64,000 nucleotides of DNA from Paractinoplanes deccanensis (GTDB taxonomy: Bacteria; Actinomycetota; Actinomycetes; Mycobacteriales; Micromonosporaceae), in contig NZ_BOMI01000185.1 of the NCBI RefSeq assembly GCF_016862115.1, positions 1-64,000 on the forward strand, read 5' to 3'. Positions 48,199 through 56,371 of this stretch are shown one piece after another. The position numbers and the translations under genes were made by a program. The notes under the pieces are model-generated. The model worked only from the letters and a program-made list of their open reading frames with translations. It had not been told where the DNA came from and did not search any database. Within the stretch, counting starts at the first letter, position 1. Every line of letters starts with the position of its first letter.

Positions 48199-48822
48199 AT
48201 GGAACAGATCCGGGTAGCCGTGCAGGCGACAGATCCGCTCAGCCACGCCGGACTGGCCGCGTTGCTCCAGTTCCGGGGCGACCTGACCGTCCTGCGCAAC
48301 ACCCAGCGTGCCGACGCCGACGTGCTCGTGGTGGCCGCCGAGCGGCTCAGCACCGAGGTGGTGGCCGGCCTGCGCCGGGCCACCGGCGAGACGACCGCGC
48401 CGGTCGTGCTCGTGGTGCAGGAGATCGACGAGAGCGAGCTGCTCACCGCCGTCGAGTGCCGGGTGGTGGCGATCCTGCCGCGCACCGCGGTCAACGCCGA
48501 CCGGCTGGCGCACAGCGTGCGCGCCGCGGCCTCCGGAGGCGGCGTGATGCCGCCCAACCTGATCGGCGAGCTGCTCAAGCACGTCGAGCGCATGCAGCGC
48601 GACGTGCTCGCGCCCAGCGGGCTGAACGCGTCGGGGCTGAGCCCCCGCGAGATCGACGTGCTGCGGCTGATGGCGGACGGCTTCGACACCAACGAGATCG
48701 CCGGCAAGCTCTGCTACTCGGAGCGGACCGTCAAGAACGTCATCTACGGCGTCACCCACCGGCTCAAGCTTCGCAACCGCTCGCACGCTGTGGCATATGC
48801 CTTGCGAGCCGGGATGATCTAG
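48199..48822 (+). CDS. LuxR-type regulator with pseudo-receiver domain
   Basis: A 207-residue response-regulator-like protein. The N-terminal 125 residues have a receiver-like pattern, but the phospho-acceptor aspartate is missing (DVLVVAAERL, about 41-50), the acidic pair is reduced to one aspartate (D12), and the lysine position reads ILPRT. It is probably not phosphorylated. The C-terminal LuxR HTH (about 147-203, LSPREIDVLRLMADGFDTNE, ERTVKNVIYGVTHRL) is intact. GGGAGGAG precedes the ATG. Likely controlled by the divergent SARP-type regulator through the 11-bp repeats. Confidence 0.88.
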   Translation: MEQIRVAVQATDPLSHAGLAALLQFRGDLTVLRNTQRADADVLVVAAERLSTEVVAGLRRATGETTAPVVLVVQEIDESELLTAVECRVVAILPRTAVNADRLAHSVRAAASGGGVMPPNLIGELLKHVERMQRDVLAPSGLNASGLSPREIDVLRLMADGFDTNEIAGKLCYSERTVKNVIYGVTHRLKLRNRSHAVAYALRAGMI

Positions 48823-48836
48823 ACGAGCCTCCGTAC

Positions 48837-49868
48837 ATGGACAACCCTCCCAAGCTTCAGCCGGGCGATCGCGTCGCCGTCGTCTCGCCGTCGTGGGCCG
48901 GGCCGGAGGTCTACCCGGCCGTGCACGAGCAGGCCATGCGCCGCATCCGCGAGGATCTCGGGCTGGAGCCCGTGGAGTTTCCCTTCACCCGCAAGCAGGG
49001 CACACCGGCCGAGCGGGCCGCCGACCTGATGGCCGCCTACGCCGACCCGTCGATCCGGGCCGTCTTCGCCACCATCGGCGGCAGCGACCAGATCACGGTG
49101 CTCCCGCACCTCGACCCGGCGCCGTTCCGGGCCGACCCGAAGCCGTACTTCGGCTACTCCGACAACACCAACATGCTCAACTGGCTGTGGATGCACGGCG
49201 TCGCCGGCTATCACGGCGGGTCCACCATGGTGCACCTGTCCCGCGGGCCGGCGATCGACGCGGAACATCTCGCCTCGCTGCGGGCGGCGCTCTTCGAGAC
49301 CGTCGACCTGCCGATCACCCCGGTGCCCGGCTTCCGCGACGAGGAGATCGACTGGGGCGACCCGCGGGCGCTGACCGACGCGGCGCCGGCCGAGCCCAAC
49401 CCCGGCTGGGTGTGGCACAACGCCGACCGGGTGGTCACCGCGCCGGCCTGGGGCGGCAACCTGGAGATCCTGCACTGGAACCTCGCCGCCAACCGCTGGA
49501 TCCTCCCGTCCGCGTCCTACGCCGGGATGATCCTGCTGCTGGAGACCTCGGAGGAGATGCCCGGGGCCGACGCGGTCTTCGAGATGCTGCGCAACGCCGG
49601 CGAGCGCGGCCTCCTCGAACAGTTCCCGGTGATCCTGATGGGGGCGGCGAAGGCCAGCTTCCGCAACAACCGGCCCGATCGCGCCGACCGGGACAGGTTC
49701 CGCGACGACCAGCGGGCGGCCGTGCTGCGCGCCCTGGAGACCTACAACCCCTCGGCGATGGCGGTCTTCGGCCCCGAGTTCGGCCACACCGGGCCACAGT
49801 GGATCGTGCCCTTCGGTGGCCGCATGACGGTCGACGGCCCGGCGCGCCGGATCATCGCCCACTTCTGA
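48837..49868 (+). CDS. S66 family peptidase (MccF/LD-carboxypeptidase-like)
   Basis: A 343-residue peptidase with the S66 catalytic triad: S108 (FGYSDNT), E210 (WGGNLEIL) and H317 (FGHTGPQ). Family members are L,D-carboxypeptidases of peptidoglycan recycling or MccF-type immunity enzymes that cleave peptide-nucleotide antibiotics; the longer C-terminal half and WGGNLE motif lean towards MccF. Cytosolic, no signal peptide. It starts 15 bp after the LuxR-type gene with a weak Shine-Dalgarno sequence. The 3' end overlaps the convergent exporter gene by 17 bp. Confidence 0.9.
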   Translation: MDNPPKLQPGDRVAVVSPSWAGPEVYPAVHEQAMRRIREDLGLEPVEFPFTRKQGTPAERAADLMAAYADPSIRAVFATIGGSDQITVLPHLDPAPFRADPKPYFGYSDNTNMLNWLWMHGVAGYHGGSTMVHLSRGPAIDAEHLASLRAALFETVDLPITPVPGFRDEEIDWGDPRALTDAAPAEPNPGWVWHNADRVVTAPAWGGNLEILHWNLAANRWILPSASYAGMILLLETSEEMPGADAVFEMLRNAGERGLLEQFPVILMGAAKASFRNNRPDRADRDRFRDDQRAAVLRALETYNPSAMAVFGPEFGHTGPQWIVPFGGRMTVDGPARRIIAHF

Positions 49869-51336
49869 CCGGCGGCGCCGTGCGGCTCGGGTGCACCGGC
49901 GGCGCGCCCGGGTCGCAGAACGACTTCACCGGGGTGTGCGCGGGCAGCCTGTTCGGGATCAGGAACCAGGCCAGCACGCCACCGGCCACCATCAGGGCCG
50001 CGCAGATCATCATCGTGTTGCGGTAGACCGGGGACAGCTGCGCCGCGTCCGTCAGGCTGCCGCCGCCCAGGCCCGCGGCGAGGGGCAGCACCGCCACCGC
50101 CAGCAGGCCGGCGGCCCGCGCCACCGCGTTGTTCACCCCCGAGGCGATACCCGCGTACGCGTCGTCGAGCGCGCCCAGCGCCGTGGACGTCAGCGGCGCC
50201 ACGAGCAGGGTCAGCCCGACCCCGAAGACGATCACCGAGGGCAGCACGCCCGTCCAGTAGTCGGCGCCCGCGCCGATCCGGGACATCATCATGAGCGCCA
50301 CCGCGCACACCAGCGGGCCCACGGTCATCGGGATGCGCGGGCCGATCCGCTGGCCGAGGGCGCCGGAACGCGCCGAGAAGAGCAGCATCAGCACGGTCGA
50401 GGGCAGCAGGGCCGTGCCGGCGAGCAGCGGCGAGAAGTCCGCGACGACCTGAAGGTTGATGACGAAGAGGAAGAAGACGCCGCCGTTCGCCCCGTACACC
50501 AGGAAGGTGACCAGGTTTGCCCCGCTGAACGCCTTGTTGCGGAAGATCGGCAGCGGCATCATCGGCTGCCGCGAGCGGCGCTCGGCCAGCACGAAGGCGA
50601 GCAGGCCGGCGACACCCAGCGCGAGCGTGCCGAGCACCACGGGATCGCCCGCGCCGCGCATGGGCCAGGCGGTGAAGCCGTACGTCAGGCCGGCCAGACC
50701 GATCGCACCCGTCAGCACCCCGGTGACGTCGATGCGGCCGGTGGCCTGCGGGTTGCGCGACTCCGGCACGTGCCGGGCGGCGACCAGCAGCACGACCACG
50801 GCCACCGGCACGTTGATGAAGAAGATGTAGCGCCAGTCGCCGATGCCGACCAGCCAGCCGCCGATGAACGGGCCGAGCGCGCCGCCGACCCCGCTCAGGC
50901 CCGACCAGGCGCCGATCGCCTTGGACCGGTCCTCGCGGTCGAACGACGCCTCGAGGATCGCCAGCGAGCCCGGGGTGAGCAGGGCGCCGCCGATGCCCTG
51001 GAGGATCCGGGCGGCGATCAGCCAGCCCACGTTCGGCGACAGGCCGCAGAGCAGCGACGCCACCGCGAACCAGGCCACACCCAGCATGAAGATGCGCTTG
51101 CGCCCGAACCGGTCGCCGAGCGACCCGCCGAGCAGGATCAGCGCGGCGAGGCTCAGCGCGTAGCCGTTGATCGTCCACTGCAGACCGGCGGCGTCCGCGC
51201 CGAGGTCCCGCCCGATCTCCGGCAGCGCGATGTTGACCACAGTCGAGTCGATGAAGGCCAGGCTGGAGCCGAGCACTGTCGCCAGCAGCACCCACCGACC
51301 GGCTGACGTGCTGTAACGCACCAGGGAGCCATCCAT
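49852..51336 (-). CDS. MFS multidrug exporter, DHA2 (EmrB/QacA) family
   Basis: A 494-residue transporter with 14 predicted helices. Helix 1 motif LAFIDSTVVNIALPEIGRDL, loop 2-3 GGSLGDRFGRKRIFMLG and motif C GPFIGGWLVG identify the DHA2 family. It probably exports toxic compounds or a natural product. It has no obvious dedicated regulator nearby. The 3' end overlaps the MccF-like gene, so the two could be regulated antagonistically by antisense transcription. Confidence 0.9.
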   Translation of the reverse strand: MDGSLVRYSTSAGRWVLLATVLGSSLAFIDSTVVNIALPEIGRDLGADAAGLQWTINGYALSLAALILLGGSLGDRFGRKRIFMLGVAWFAVASLLCGLSPNVGWLIAARILQGIGGALLTPGSLAILEASFDREDRSKAIGAWSGLSGVGGALGPFIGGWLVGIGDWRYIFFINVPVAVVVLLVAARHVPESRNPQATGRIDVTGVLTGAIGLAGLTYGFTAWPMRGAGDPVVLGTLALGVAGLLAFVLAERRSRQPMMPLPIFRNKAFSGANLVTFLVYGANGGVFFLFVINLQVVADFSPLLAGTALLPSTVLMLLFSARSGALGQRIGPRIPMTVGPLVCAVALMMMSRIGAGADYWTGVLPSVIVFGVGLTLLVAPLTSTALGALDDAYAGIASGVNNAVARAAGLLAVAVLPLAAGLGGGSLTDAAQLSPVYRNTMMICAALMVAGGVLAWFLIPNRLPAHTPVKSFCDPGAPPVHPSRTAPPVRSGR

Positions 51337-51376
51337 GCGCCCGACACTATCTCCGGGCGGATGACTCCGGGATCAG

Positions 51377-51823
51377 TCAAGTGACTGTCAGGCGCTGCGT
51401 CGCCGCGGTCTTGCGCACCGAAGGCAACGCCGCGGCGGGCGGCCTGCTCACCCCGGGCCGGCGCCGCAACAGGCTGTCGAGCCGCGCGCACAGCTCCCCG
51501 CGGCGGAAGGGCTTCTCCAGATAGTCGTCGGCGCCCGCGGTCATCGCCATCCTGATCCGCTGGTCGTTCACGTCCGCGCTGATCACCATGATCGGCAGGA
51601 ACGCGGTGGCCGGCTGCTCGCGCAGCCGCCGGCACAGGTCGATGCCGCTCTCCCCGGGCATCCGCACATCCAGCAGGGCGGCGTCGATCCCGCCATCCTT
51701 CAGCACGGCCCGCGCCGACTCGGCGTCCAGGACCCGCACGACGGTGTGGCCTATGCGCTCCAGCGCCAGGCTCATGAGCTCCAGATGATCAGCGTCGTCG
51801 TCGGCAATCAGCACGGTAGCCAC
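51377..51823 (-). CDS. Single-domain response regulator
   Basis: A 148-residue receiver without output domain. The phospho-site is D52 (AALLDVRMPGESG), the acidic pocket is IADDDAD (D8-D10), and the conserved lysine is K104 (YLEKPFRRGEL). It would pass a phosphoryl group between a histidine kinase and another partner, as CheY/DivK-like proteins do. No kinase is adjacent. GTG 51823 starts exactly at the receiver fold; readings to 51898 cross the hipBA operator region. Confidence 0.85.
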   Translation of the reverse strand: MATVLIADDDADHLELMSLALERIGHTVVRVLDAESARAVLKDGGIDAALLDVRMPGESGIDLCRRLREQPATAFLPIMVISADVNDQRIRMAMTAGADDYLEKPFRRGELCARLDSLLRRRPGVSRPPAAALPSVRKTAATQRLTVT

Positions 51824-51861
51824 GCTGAGTTGTTCGGACGGTGATTCCCATCGCTTAGGCT

Positions 51862-51915
51862 GTGCACGATCGTGCACATTTCGCCGATGTGCACGCACGT
51901 GCGCAGTGCTAGGTT
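51862..51915 (+). promoter_or_regulatory. hipBA operator cluster and -10 box
   Basis: GTGCACGATCGTGCAC (51862-51877) is a perfect 16-bp palindrome. A third GTGCAC half-site lies at 51889-51894, forming GTGCACAT (51872-51879) / ATGTGCAC (51887-51894) as a second inverted pair, and GTGCGC follows at 51899. TAGGTT (51910-51915) is a plausible -10 box. HipB-type antitoxins repress their own promoters through such palindromes. Confidence 0.8.
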
Positions 51916-51943
51916 GAGCACGTACGCGCTCAGAGGAGGCGCC

Positions 51944-52207
51944 ATGAGAGTGGACAGCCCGAGTGATCTCGGCTCTTTCATCCGCTACCGCCGCAAGGCG
52001 GCCGGATTGAGCCAGACCGACCTCGCTTCCCGGGCCGAGGTCAGCCGTCGCTGGCTCTGCGCCCTCGAGGCCGGCAAGCCGACCGCCGAGATCGGCCTCG
52101 TCCTCCGTGTGATCGCCGCCCTCGGCTTCTTCCTCGACGCGCGGCCCAGGCCCGAGCCCGTCCTCGACCTGGACGCCTACCTGGGCACCCTGGGCGCCTC
52201 GTCGTGA
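51944..52207 (+). CDS. hipB: HipB-like antitoxin / XRE regulator
   Basis: An 87-residue protein with a Cro/C1-type helix-turn-helix (about 14-65): LGSFIRYRRKAAGLSQTDLA, then VSRRWLCALEAGKPTAEIGL. It should bind the upstream palindromes and neutralise HipA. The ATG has AGAGGAGG upstream, which decides the start. It overlaps hipA by four bases (GTGA), the usual antitoxin-first order. Confidence 0.92.
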   Translation: MRVDSPSDLGSFIRYRRKAAGLSQTDLASRAEVSRRWLCALEAGKPTAEIGLVLRVIAALGFFLDARPRPEPVLDLDAYLGTLGASS

Positions 52208-53493
52208 CCGGCGCGCTGACGGTGCTGCTCGGCGGCAACCCCGCCGCTCGGCTCGCCCAGGGTGCGGGTGGCGCCCTCACCCTGGTCTACGACGCCGACT
52301 ATGCCGACTCGCCCGCGGCGATGCCGCTGTCGTTGTCGATGCCGTTCACGGGCGTGGTCCATGCGGACAAACCCGTGCGGGCATATTGCCAGGGCCTGCT
52401 GCCGGACAACGAGCGGGTCCTCGAGCGGTGGGCACGCGACTTCCAGGTGTCCGCGGGCAACCCGTTCGCGCTCCTCACCCACGTCGGCGAGGACTGCGCG
52501 GGCGCGGCCCAGTTCGTCACGGCCGAGCGCGTCGAGGCGATGCTCGCGGCCAAGGGCTCGATCACACCCCTGGACGACGATGTCATCGCGGACCGGCTTC
52601 GTGTCCTGCGGCGCGACCCGGCGGCCTGGCATCTCGCCGGGACCGGGCAGTTCAGTTTGGCCGGGACGCAGGCCAAGACGGCGCTGCACTTCGACCGGGA
52701 GCGCGGATGGGGCGACCCCTCGGGTGCGGCGCCGACCACCCACATCCTCAAGCCCGCCATCGCCGGCTTCGACGACCACGATCTCAACGAGCACCTGTGC
52801 CTGCGAGCCGCCGGCATTCTGGGGTTGCGGGTCGCGGGCTCCCGCGTGGCGTCCTTCGCCGGCGAGCGGGCCATCGTCGTCGAGCGCTTCGACCGCTTCC
52901 CGCGCGGCGACGGCACGGTGTTGCGGCTGCACCAAGAGGACATGTGCCAGGCGCTGGGCGTGCCACCCACCGTCAAGTACCAGAGTGAGGGCGGCCCGGC
53001 CCCGGAGCAGATCATCGCCCTCCTGCGCCGGGTGATCGAGCCACCCACGGTGGCCGAGGCCGAGATCGCGCGGTTCGCCGACGGGCTCGCGCTCACCTGG
53101 CTGCTCGGCGGCACGGACGCCCACGCCAAGAACTACTCGATCCTTCTTGCGCCGGGCCAGGTGCGGCTTGCGCCCCTCTACGACGTGGCGAGCAGCCTGC
53201 CGTACGACGACATGTACCGCCCCCGTCTGCGGCTCGCCATGAAGATCGGCTCCGAGTACCGCGTCGAGGCCATCACCGGCCGCCACTGGCGCGCCTTCGC
53301 CGACCGCAACAAACTCGACGCCGACCGCCTCCTGTCCCGGATCGACGACCTGGCCACACGCCTCCCCGAGGCCCTGCGCGAAGCGGCCAGCGCGGACGCC
53401 GTCACCGCCCTGGCCTCCGCCCTGCCCGGTCGCCTCGTGGCCCAGGTCCAGGACCACGTCACGGCCGCACGCCACGCGCTCACCGTGACGTGA
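52204..53493 (+). CDS. hipA: HipA-like serine/threonine kinase toxin
   Basis: A 429-residue HipA-family kinase. The N-terminal HipA_N domain (about 1-110) has DNERVLERWARDF; the kinase core has FSLAGTQAKTALHF (ATP loop), HILKPAIAGFDDHDLNEHLC, AIVVERFDRF and the catalytic GGTDAHAKNYS with D305, then LAPLYDVASSLPYD for metal binding. E. coli HipA inactivates glutamyl-tRNA synthetase by phosphorylation, causing growth arrest; other HipA proteins have other targets. All catalytic residues appear intact. Confidence 0.93.
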   Translation: MTGALTVLLGGNPAARLAQGAGGALTLVYDADYADSPAAMPLSLSMPFTGVVHADKPVRAYCQGLLPDNERVLERWARDFQVSAGNPFALLTHVGEDCAGAAQFVTAERVEAMLAAKGSITPLDDDVIADRLRVLRRDPAAWHLAGTGQFSLAGTQAKTALHFDRERGWGDPSGAAPTTHILKPAIAGFDDHDLNEHLCLRAAGILGLRVAGSRVASFAGERAIVVERFDRFPRGDGTVLRLHQEDMCQALGVPPTVKYQSEGGPAPEQIIALLRRVIEPPTVAEAEIARFADGLALTWLLGGTDAHAKNYSILLAPGQVRLAPLYDVASSLPYDDMYRPRLRLAMKIGSEYRVEAITGRHWRAFADRNKLDADRLLSRIDDLATRLPEALREAASADAVTALASALPGRLVAQVQDHVTAARHALTVT

Positions 53494-53626
53494 AGCGATG
53501 TGCGCGCGCCACGGCGGTGCCAGGGCGGTCGCCGGCGCACGATGCTCGCGAGCACTGTCGTGGATGCGGGCGCGGCCGGCCGAGCAAGCGGGGCGGTGAG
53601 GCGGCCCGCGTTCTAGGGTGGGTGAT

Positions 53627-54640
53627 ATGCGTGCTGCTGTGTTCGAGGAACCGGGTCCCGCGTCCGTCCTGAAGATCGTGGAGCGGGAGCTGCCGCCCGC
53701 CGGGCCCGGGGAGGTGCGGGTTCGGGTGGTGTTGTCGGCGGTCAATCCGACCGACACCGGGACGCGGGCCGGCAAGGGGGTGCCGGACGGGGTGTCGCCG
53801 CCTCGGGTGCCCAACCAGGATGGGGCGGGCGTGGTCGACGCCGTCGGCGACGGGGTGACCGGGCTGGAGCCGGGCGACCGGGTCTGGGTGTGGGACGCCG
53901 GCTATGGGCGGGCGAACGGCACCGCGCAGGAGTTTGTGGTGTTGCCGCGGCGGCAGGTCGTGCGGATGAACGACGACGTCCCGTTCGAGGCCGGCGCGGC
54001 GCTGGGCATTCCGGCGCTCACCGCGCACCGCTGCCTCACACTGGCCAGCGACGGGCCCGAGCGGCTGGCGCCCGGGGCGCTCGCGGGCCGCACGGTGCTG
54101 GTCTCCGGCGGGGCGGGCGCGGTCGGCAACGCGGCGATCCAGCTCGCCAAGTGGGCCGGCGCCACCGTGCTCACCACCGTCTCGTCCAAGGAGAAGGCCG
54201 ACCTCGCCACGGCGGCCGGTGCCGACGCGGTCGTCAACTACCGCGAGGAGGACGTGGTCGCGCGGGTCGGTGAGCTCGCCGCGGACGGTGCCAACATCAT
54301 CGTCGAGGTCAACACCGACAACCTGGCGCAGGACCTCGACGTGGTGGCGCCCGGCGGCAACATCGCCATCTACGTCGGCGGCAAGGTCACGATCCCGAGC
54401 TTCAAGGCGATGCTCAAGAACGTCAGCCTCGACTTCGTGCTCACCTACACGACCACCGACGAGGAGAAGGACAACGCCGTCGCCGCGGTCGCGGAGGCGG
54501 TCAACTCCGGCGCCTTCAAGGTGGGCGAGGAGGCGGGCCTGCCGATCCTGCGCTACCCGTTCGAGCAGGCCGGCGCGGCGCACGAGGCCGTCGAGCGCCA
54601 CGCCGTCGGCAAGGTCGTCATCGAGGTGACGCGGCCCTGA
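53627..54640 (+). CDS. Quinone oxidoreductase (zeta-crystallin type, MDR family)
   Basis: A 337-residue medium-chain reductase without the zinc ligands of alcohol dehydrogenases. The N-terminal catalytic fold has GEVRVRVVLSAVNPTDTGTR; the NADPH-binding Rossmann motif is VLVSGGAGAVGNAAIQLAK, about 155-173. It should reduce quinones or other activated alkenes with NADPH. The ATG lies seven bases after TAGGGT, suggesting a leaderless mRNA. It converges on, and overlaps by 23 bp, the last gene of the nonulosonic-acid operon. Confidence 0.88.
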   Translation: MRAAVFEEPGPASVLKIVERELPPAGPGEVRVRVVLSAVNPTDTGTRAGKGVPDGVSPPRVPNQDGAGVVDAVGDGVTGLEPGDRVWVWDAGYGRANGTAQEFVVLPRRQVVRMNDDVPFEAGAALGIPALTAHRCLTLASDGPERLAPGALAGRTVLVSGGAGAVGNAAIQLAKWAGATVLTTVSSKEKADLATAAGADAVVNYREEDVVARVGELAADGANIIVEVNTDNLAQDLDVVAPGGNIAIYVGGKVTIPSFKAMLKNVSLDFVLTYTTTDEEKDNAVAAVAEAVNSGAFKVGEEAGLPILRYPFEQAGAAHEAVERHAVGKVVIEVTRP

Positions 54641-55643
54641 CCGCGGCCGCCTCCAGCAGGGCGTCGGCCACCCGGGCGACGCCCTGGCCGTCGACCGCCG
54701 CCCAGGCCTTGCGCGCCAGCGAGGTGCGCAGGTCCGGGTCGGTGAGCAGCGTCCGCAGGGTCTCCACCGCGTCGGGGCCGAAGTGCCCGAGCCGGCCGAT
54801 GCCCGCCGCGTAACCGCGGGCGAGCGTCCGGTCGTAGCCGAGGATCTGGTTGTCCACGACCCAGACCAGCGCCGCCGGCAGGCCGAGGCAGAGCAGCTCC
54901 CACGTCGACGTGCCGCTGGCGCTCACCGCCAGGTCGGCGCCGGCGAGCAGCTTCGGCAGGTCGTCGGTGGGCGCGATGATGTCGAAGCGCTGCCCCTCAC
55001 CGGGAACGATCTTGTGCAGTTCGCTCCGCAGCTCCTCGTTCGCCCCGATGATCGTGGCGTCGAACGGCACCGCCGTACGGGCGAGCAGGTCCGCGATCGC
55101 CGGCGCCGCCCGGTAGGCGTCGGTGCCGCCGAAGAAGGCCACGACCTTGGGCGTACGGCCGGAGGTGTGCACCGGCGGCGCGAGCGGCCGCAGCTGCCGC
55201 ACCGACCCCCGCAACAGCGCGTAGTCGAGGCCGGCCAGGCCGATCGCGTCCTCGACGTCGATGACCGCGTCGAGGTTCTGGTCGACGTAGATGTCCGCCG
55301 ACTGACCGCGGAAGTCGCCGTCGACGATGGCGAGCACCGGCAGGCCGGTCCTGCGCACCTCGATCGTGTGCTGCGGCGGCAGCGTGTAGGAGTCGACGAC
55401 CAGCGCGTCGAGCTGGAGCCGCTCGGTCGCGGCCACCAGGCCGACCGGGTCGAGCGGCGCCGGATGCCAGGGCAGCCCGCGCTGGGTGAGCTGGGCCTCG
55501 GCCCACTCCACCCCGCCGAGGTCGCTGAGGAACCGGACGCCCACACCGCGCGCCACCAGCTCCTCGGCGAGCGCCACACAGCGAACCAGATGCCCGACGC
55601 CGGTGCGGGCACCGGCGTCGCAGCGAATACCGACGATCGTCAC
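54618..55643 (-). CDS. pseG: PseG-like UDP-sugar hydrolase
   Basis: A 341-residue GT-B-fold protein of the PseG/SpsG group. The N-terminal loop GIRCDAGARTGVGHLVRCVA carries H18, matching catalytic His17 of Campylobacter PseG, and the C-terminal half has AVSASGTSTWELLCLGLPA for UDP binding. PseG removes UDP from the 2,4-diacetamido altrose intermediate of pseudaminic acid. Last gene of the operon; GTG start two bases after the previous stop codon. Confidence 0.85.
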   Translation of the reverse strand: MTIVGIRCDAGARTGVGHLVRCVALAEELVARGVGVRFLSDLGGVEWAEAQLTQRGLPWHPAPLDPVGLVAATERLQLDALVVDSYTLPPQHTIEVRRTGLPVLAIVDGDFRGQSADIYVDQNLDAVIDVEDAIGLAGLDYALLRGSVRQLRPLAPPVHTSGRTPKVVAFFGGTDAYRAAPAIADLLARTAVPFDATIIGANEELRSELHKIVPGEGQRFDIIAPTDDLPKLLAGADLAVSASGTSTWELLCLGLPAALVWVVDNQILGYDRTLARGYAAGIGRLGHFGPDAVETLRTLLTDPDLRTSLARKAWAAVDGQGVARVADALLEAAAVRAASPR

Positions 55644-55645
55644 CG

Positions 55646-56371
55646 CTACGCCTGCACCAGGGCCTTCTGGAGGACGTGCGCGTTGAGCTCGGTGAGGTCC
55701 GGCCGGCCGGCGAGCCAGTCGGTGAGCTTGCGCACCGAGATGGGCTCGTCGCCGAAGTGCTGGACGATCGCCTCGATCAGCTTCCAGTCGTCCTCGGTGT
55801 CGAGGGTGAGCCGCAGGTGGGACAGGTCGGGCTGCATGGTCAGCCCGATCACGTCGTACTGCTCGGAGTGGGTGTAGATGTACGACGTCACGTGGGTGCG
55901 GTGGTGCTCGGTGGCGAGCGCGTCGATCTCGCGCAGGACCGGGGTGCGGACCACCTCGACGTCGAGGCCGCGCGGCAGCGTCTTGACGATCGACGTGGTC
56001 ATGTAGTCGGCCTCGGCGGCCATGAAGACCCGGTAGGCGCGGGCGATCAGCTCGGGGTCGAGCAGCGGCGAGTCGGCGGTGAAGCGCAGCACGACGTCGC
56101 TCTCGTGCTCGTCGAGCACGCCGAGGAAGCGCTCCAGGACATCGTCGACGGAGCCGCGGTAGCAGGGCACGCCGAGCTCGGCGCACTCCGCGGCCACGGC
56201 GTCGTCGTCCGGCTCGGTGGTGGTGGCCACGACGAGCTCGTCGAGCACACCGCTCTGCCGGGCGGCCAGGACCACCCGCTCCAGCACGGTGCGGCTGCCG
56301 AGCTTGCGCAGCACCTTGCCGGGCAACCGGGAGGAGCCCATCCGGGCCTGGATGATGCCGAGGGTTGTCAT
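55646..56371 (-). CDS. SpsF-type cytidylyltransferase family protein
   Basis: A 241-residue nucleotidyltransferase-fold protein. The N-terminal signature IIQARMGSSRLPGKVLRKLG and the segment VLRFTADSPLLDPELI match SpsF/NeuA-like cytidylyltransferases of surface-polysaccharide clusters. It could activate a nonulosonic acid with CMP, the PseF step, but SpsF proteins are a distinct subgroup. The ATG has AAAAGGA upstream and overlaps the preceding gene by four bases. Confidence 0.87.
   Translation of the reverse strand: MTTLGIIQARMGSSRLPGKVLRKLGSRTVLERVVLAARQSGVLDELVVATTTEPDDDAVAAECAELGVPCYRGSVDDVLERFLGVLDEHESDVVLRFTADSPLLDPELIARAYRVFMAAEADYMTTSIVKTLPRGLDVEVVRTPVLREIDALATEHHRTHVTSYIYTHSEQYDVIGLTMQPDLSHLRLTLDTEDDWKLIEAIVQHFGDEPISVRKLTDWLAGRPDLTELNAHVLQKALVQA

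Noticed and set aside
44701..48786. A 1361-residue reading of the SARP-type regulator
   Set aside because: The extra 276 residues run antisense through the LuxR-type gene and the 11-bp repeats; GTG 47958 has a good Shine-Dalgarno and matches the domain start.
55646..56371. Firm PseF (CMP-pseudaminic acid synthetase) call
   Set aside because: The sequence matches SpsF-type cytidylyltransferases better; the substrate is unproven, so no pse symbol is given.
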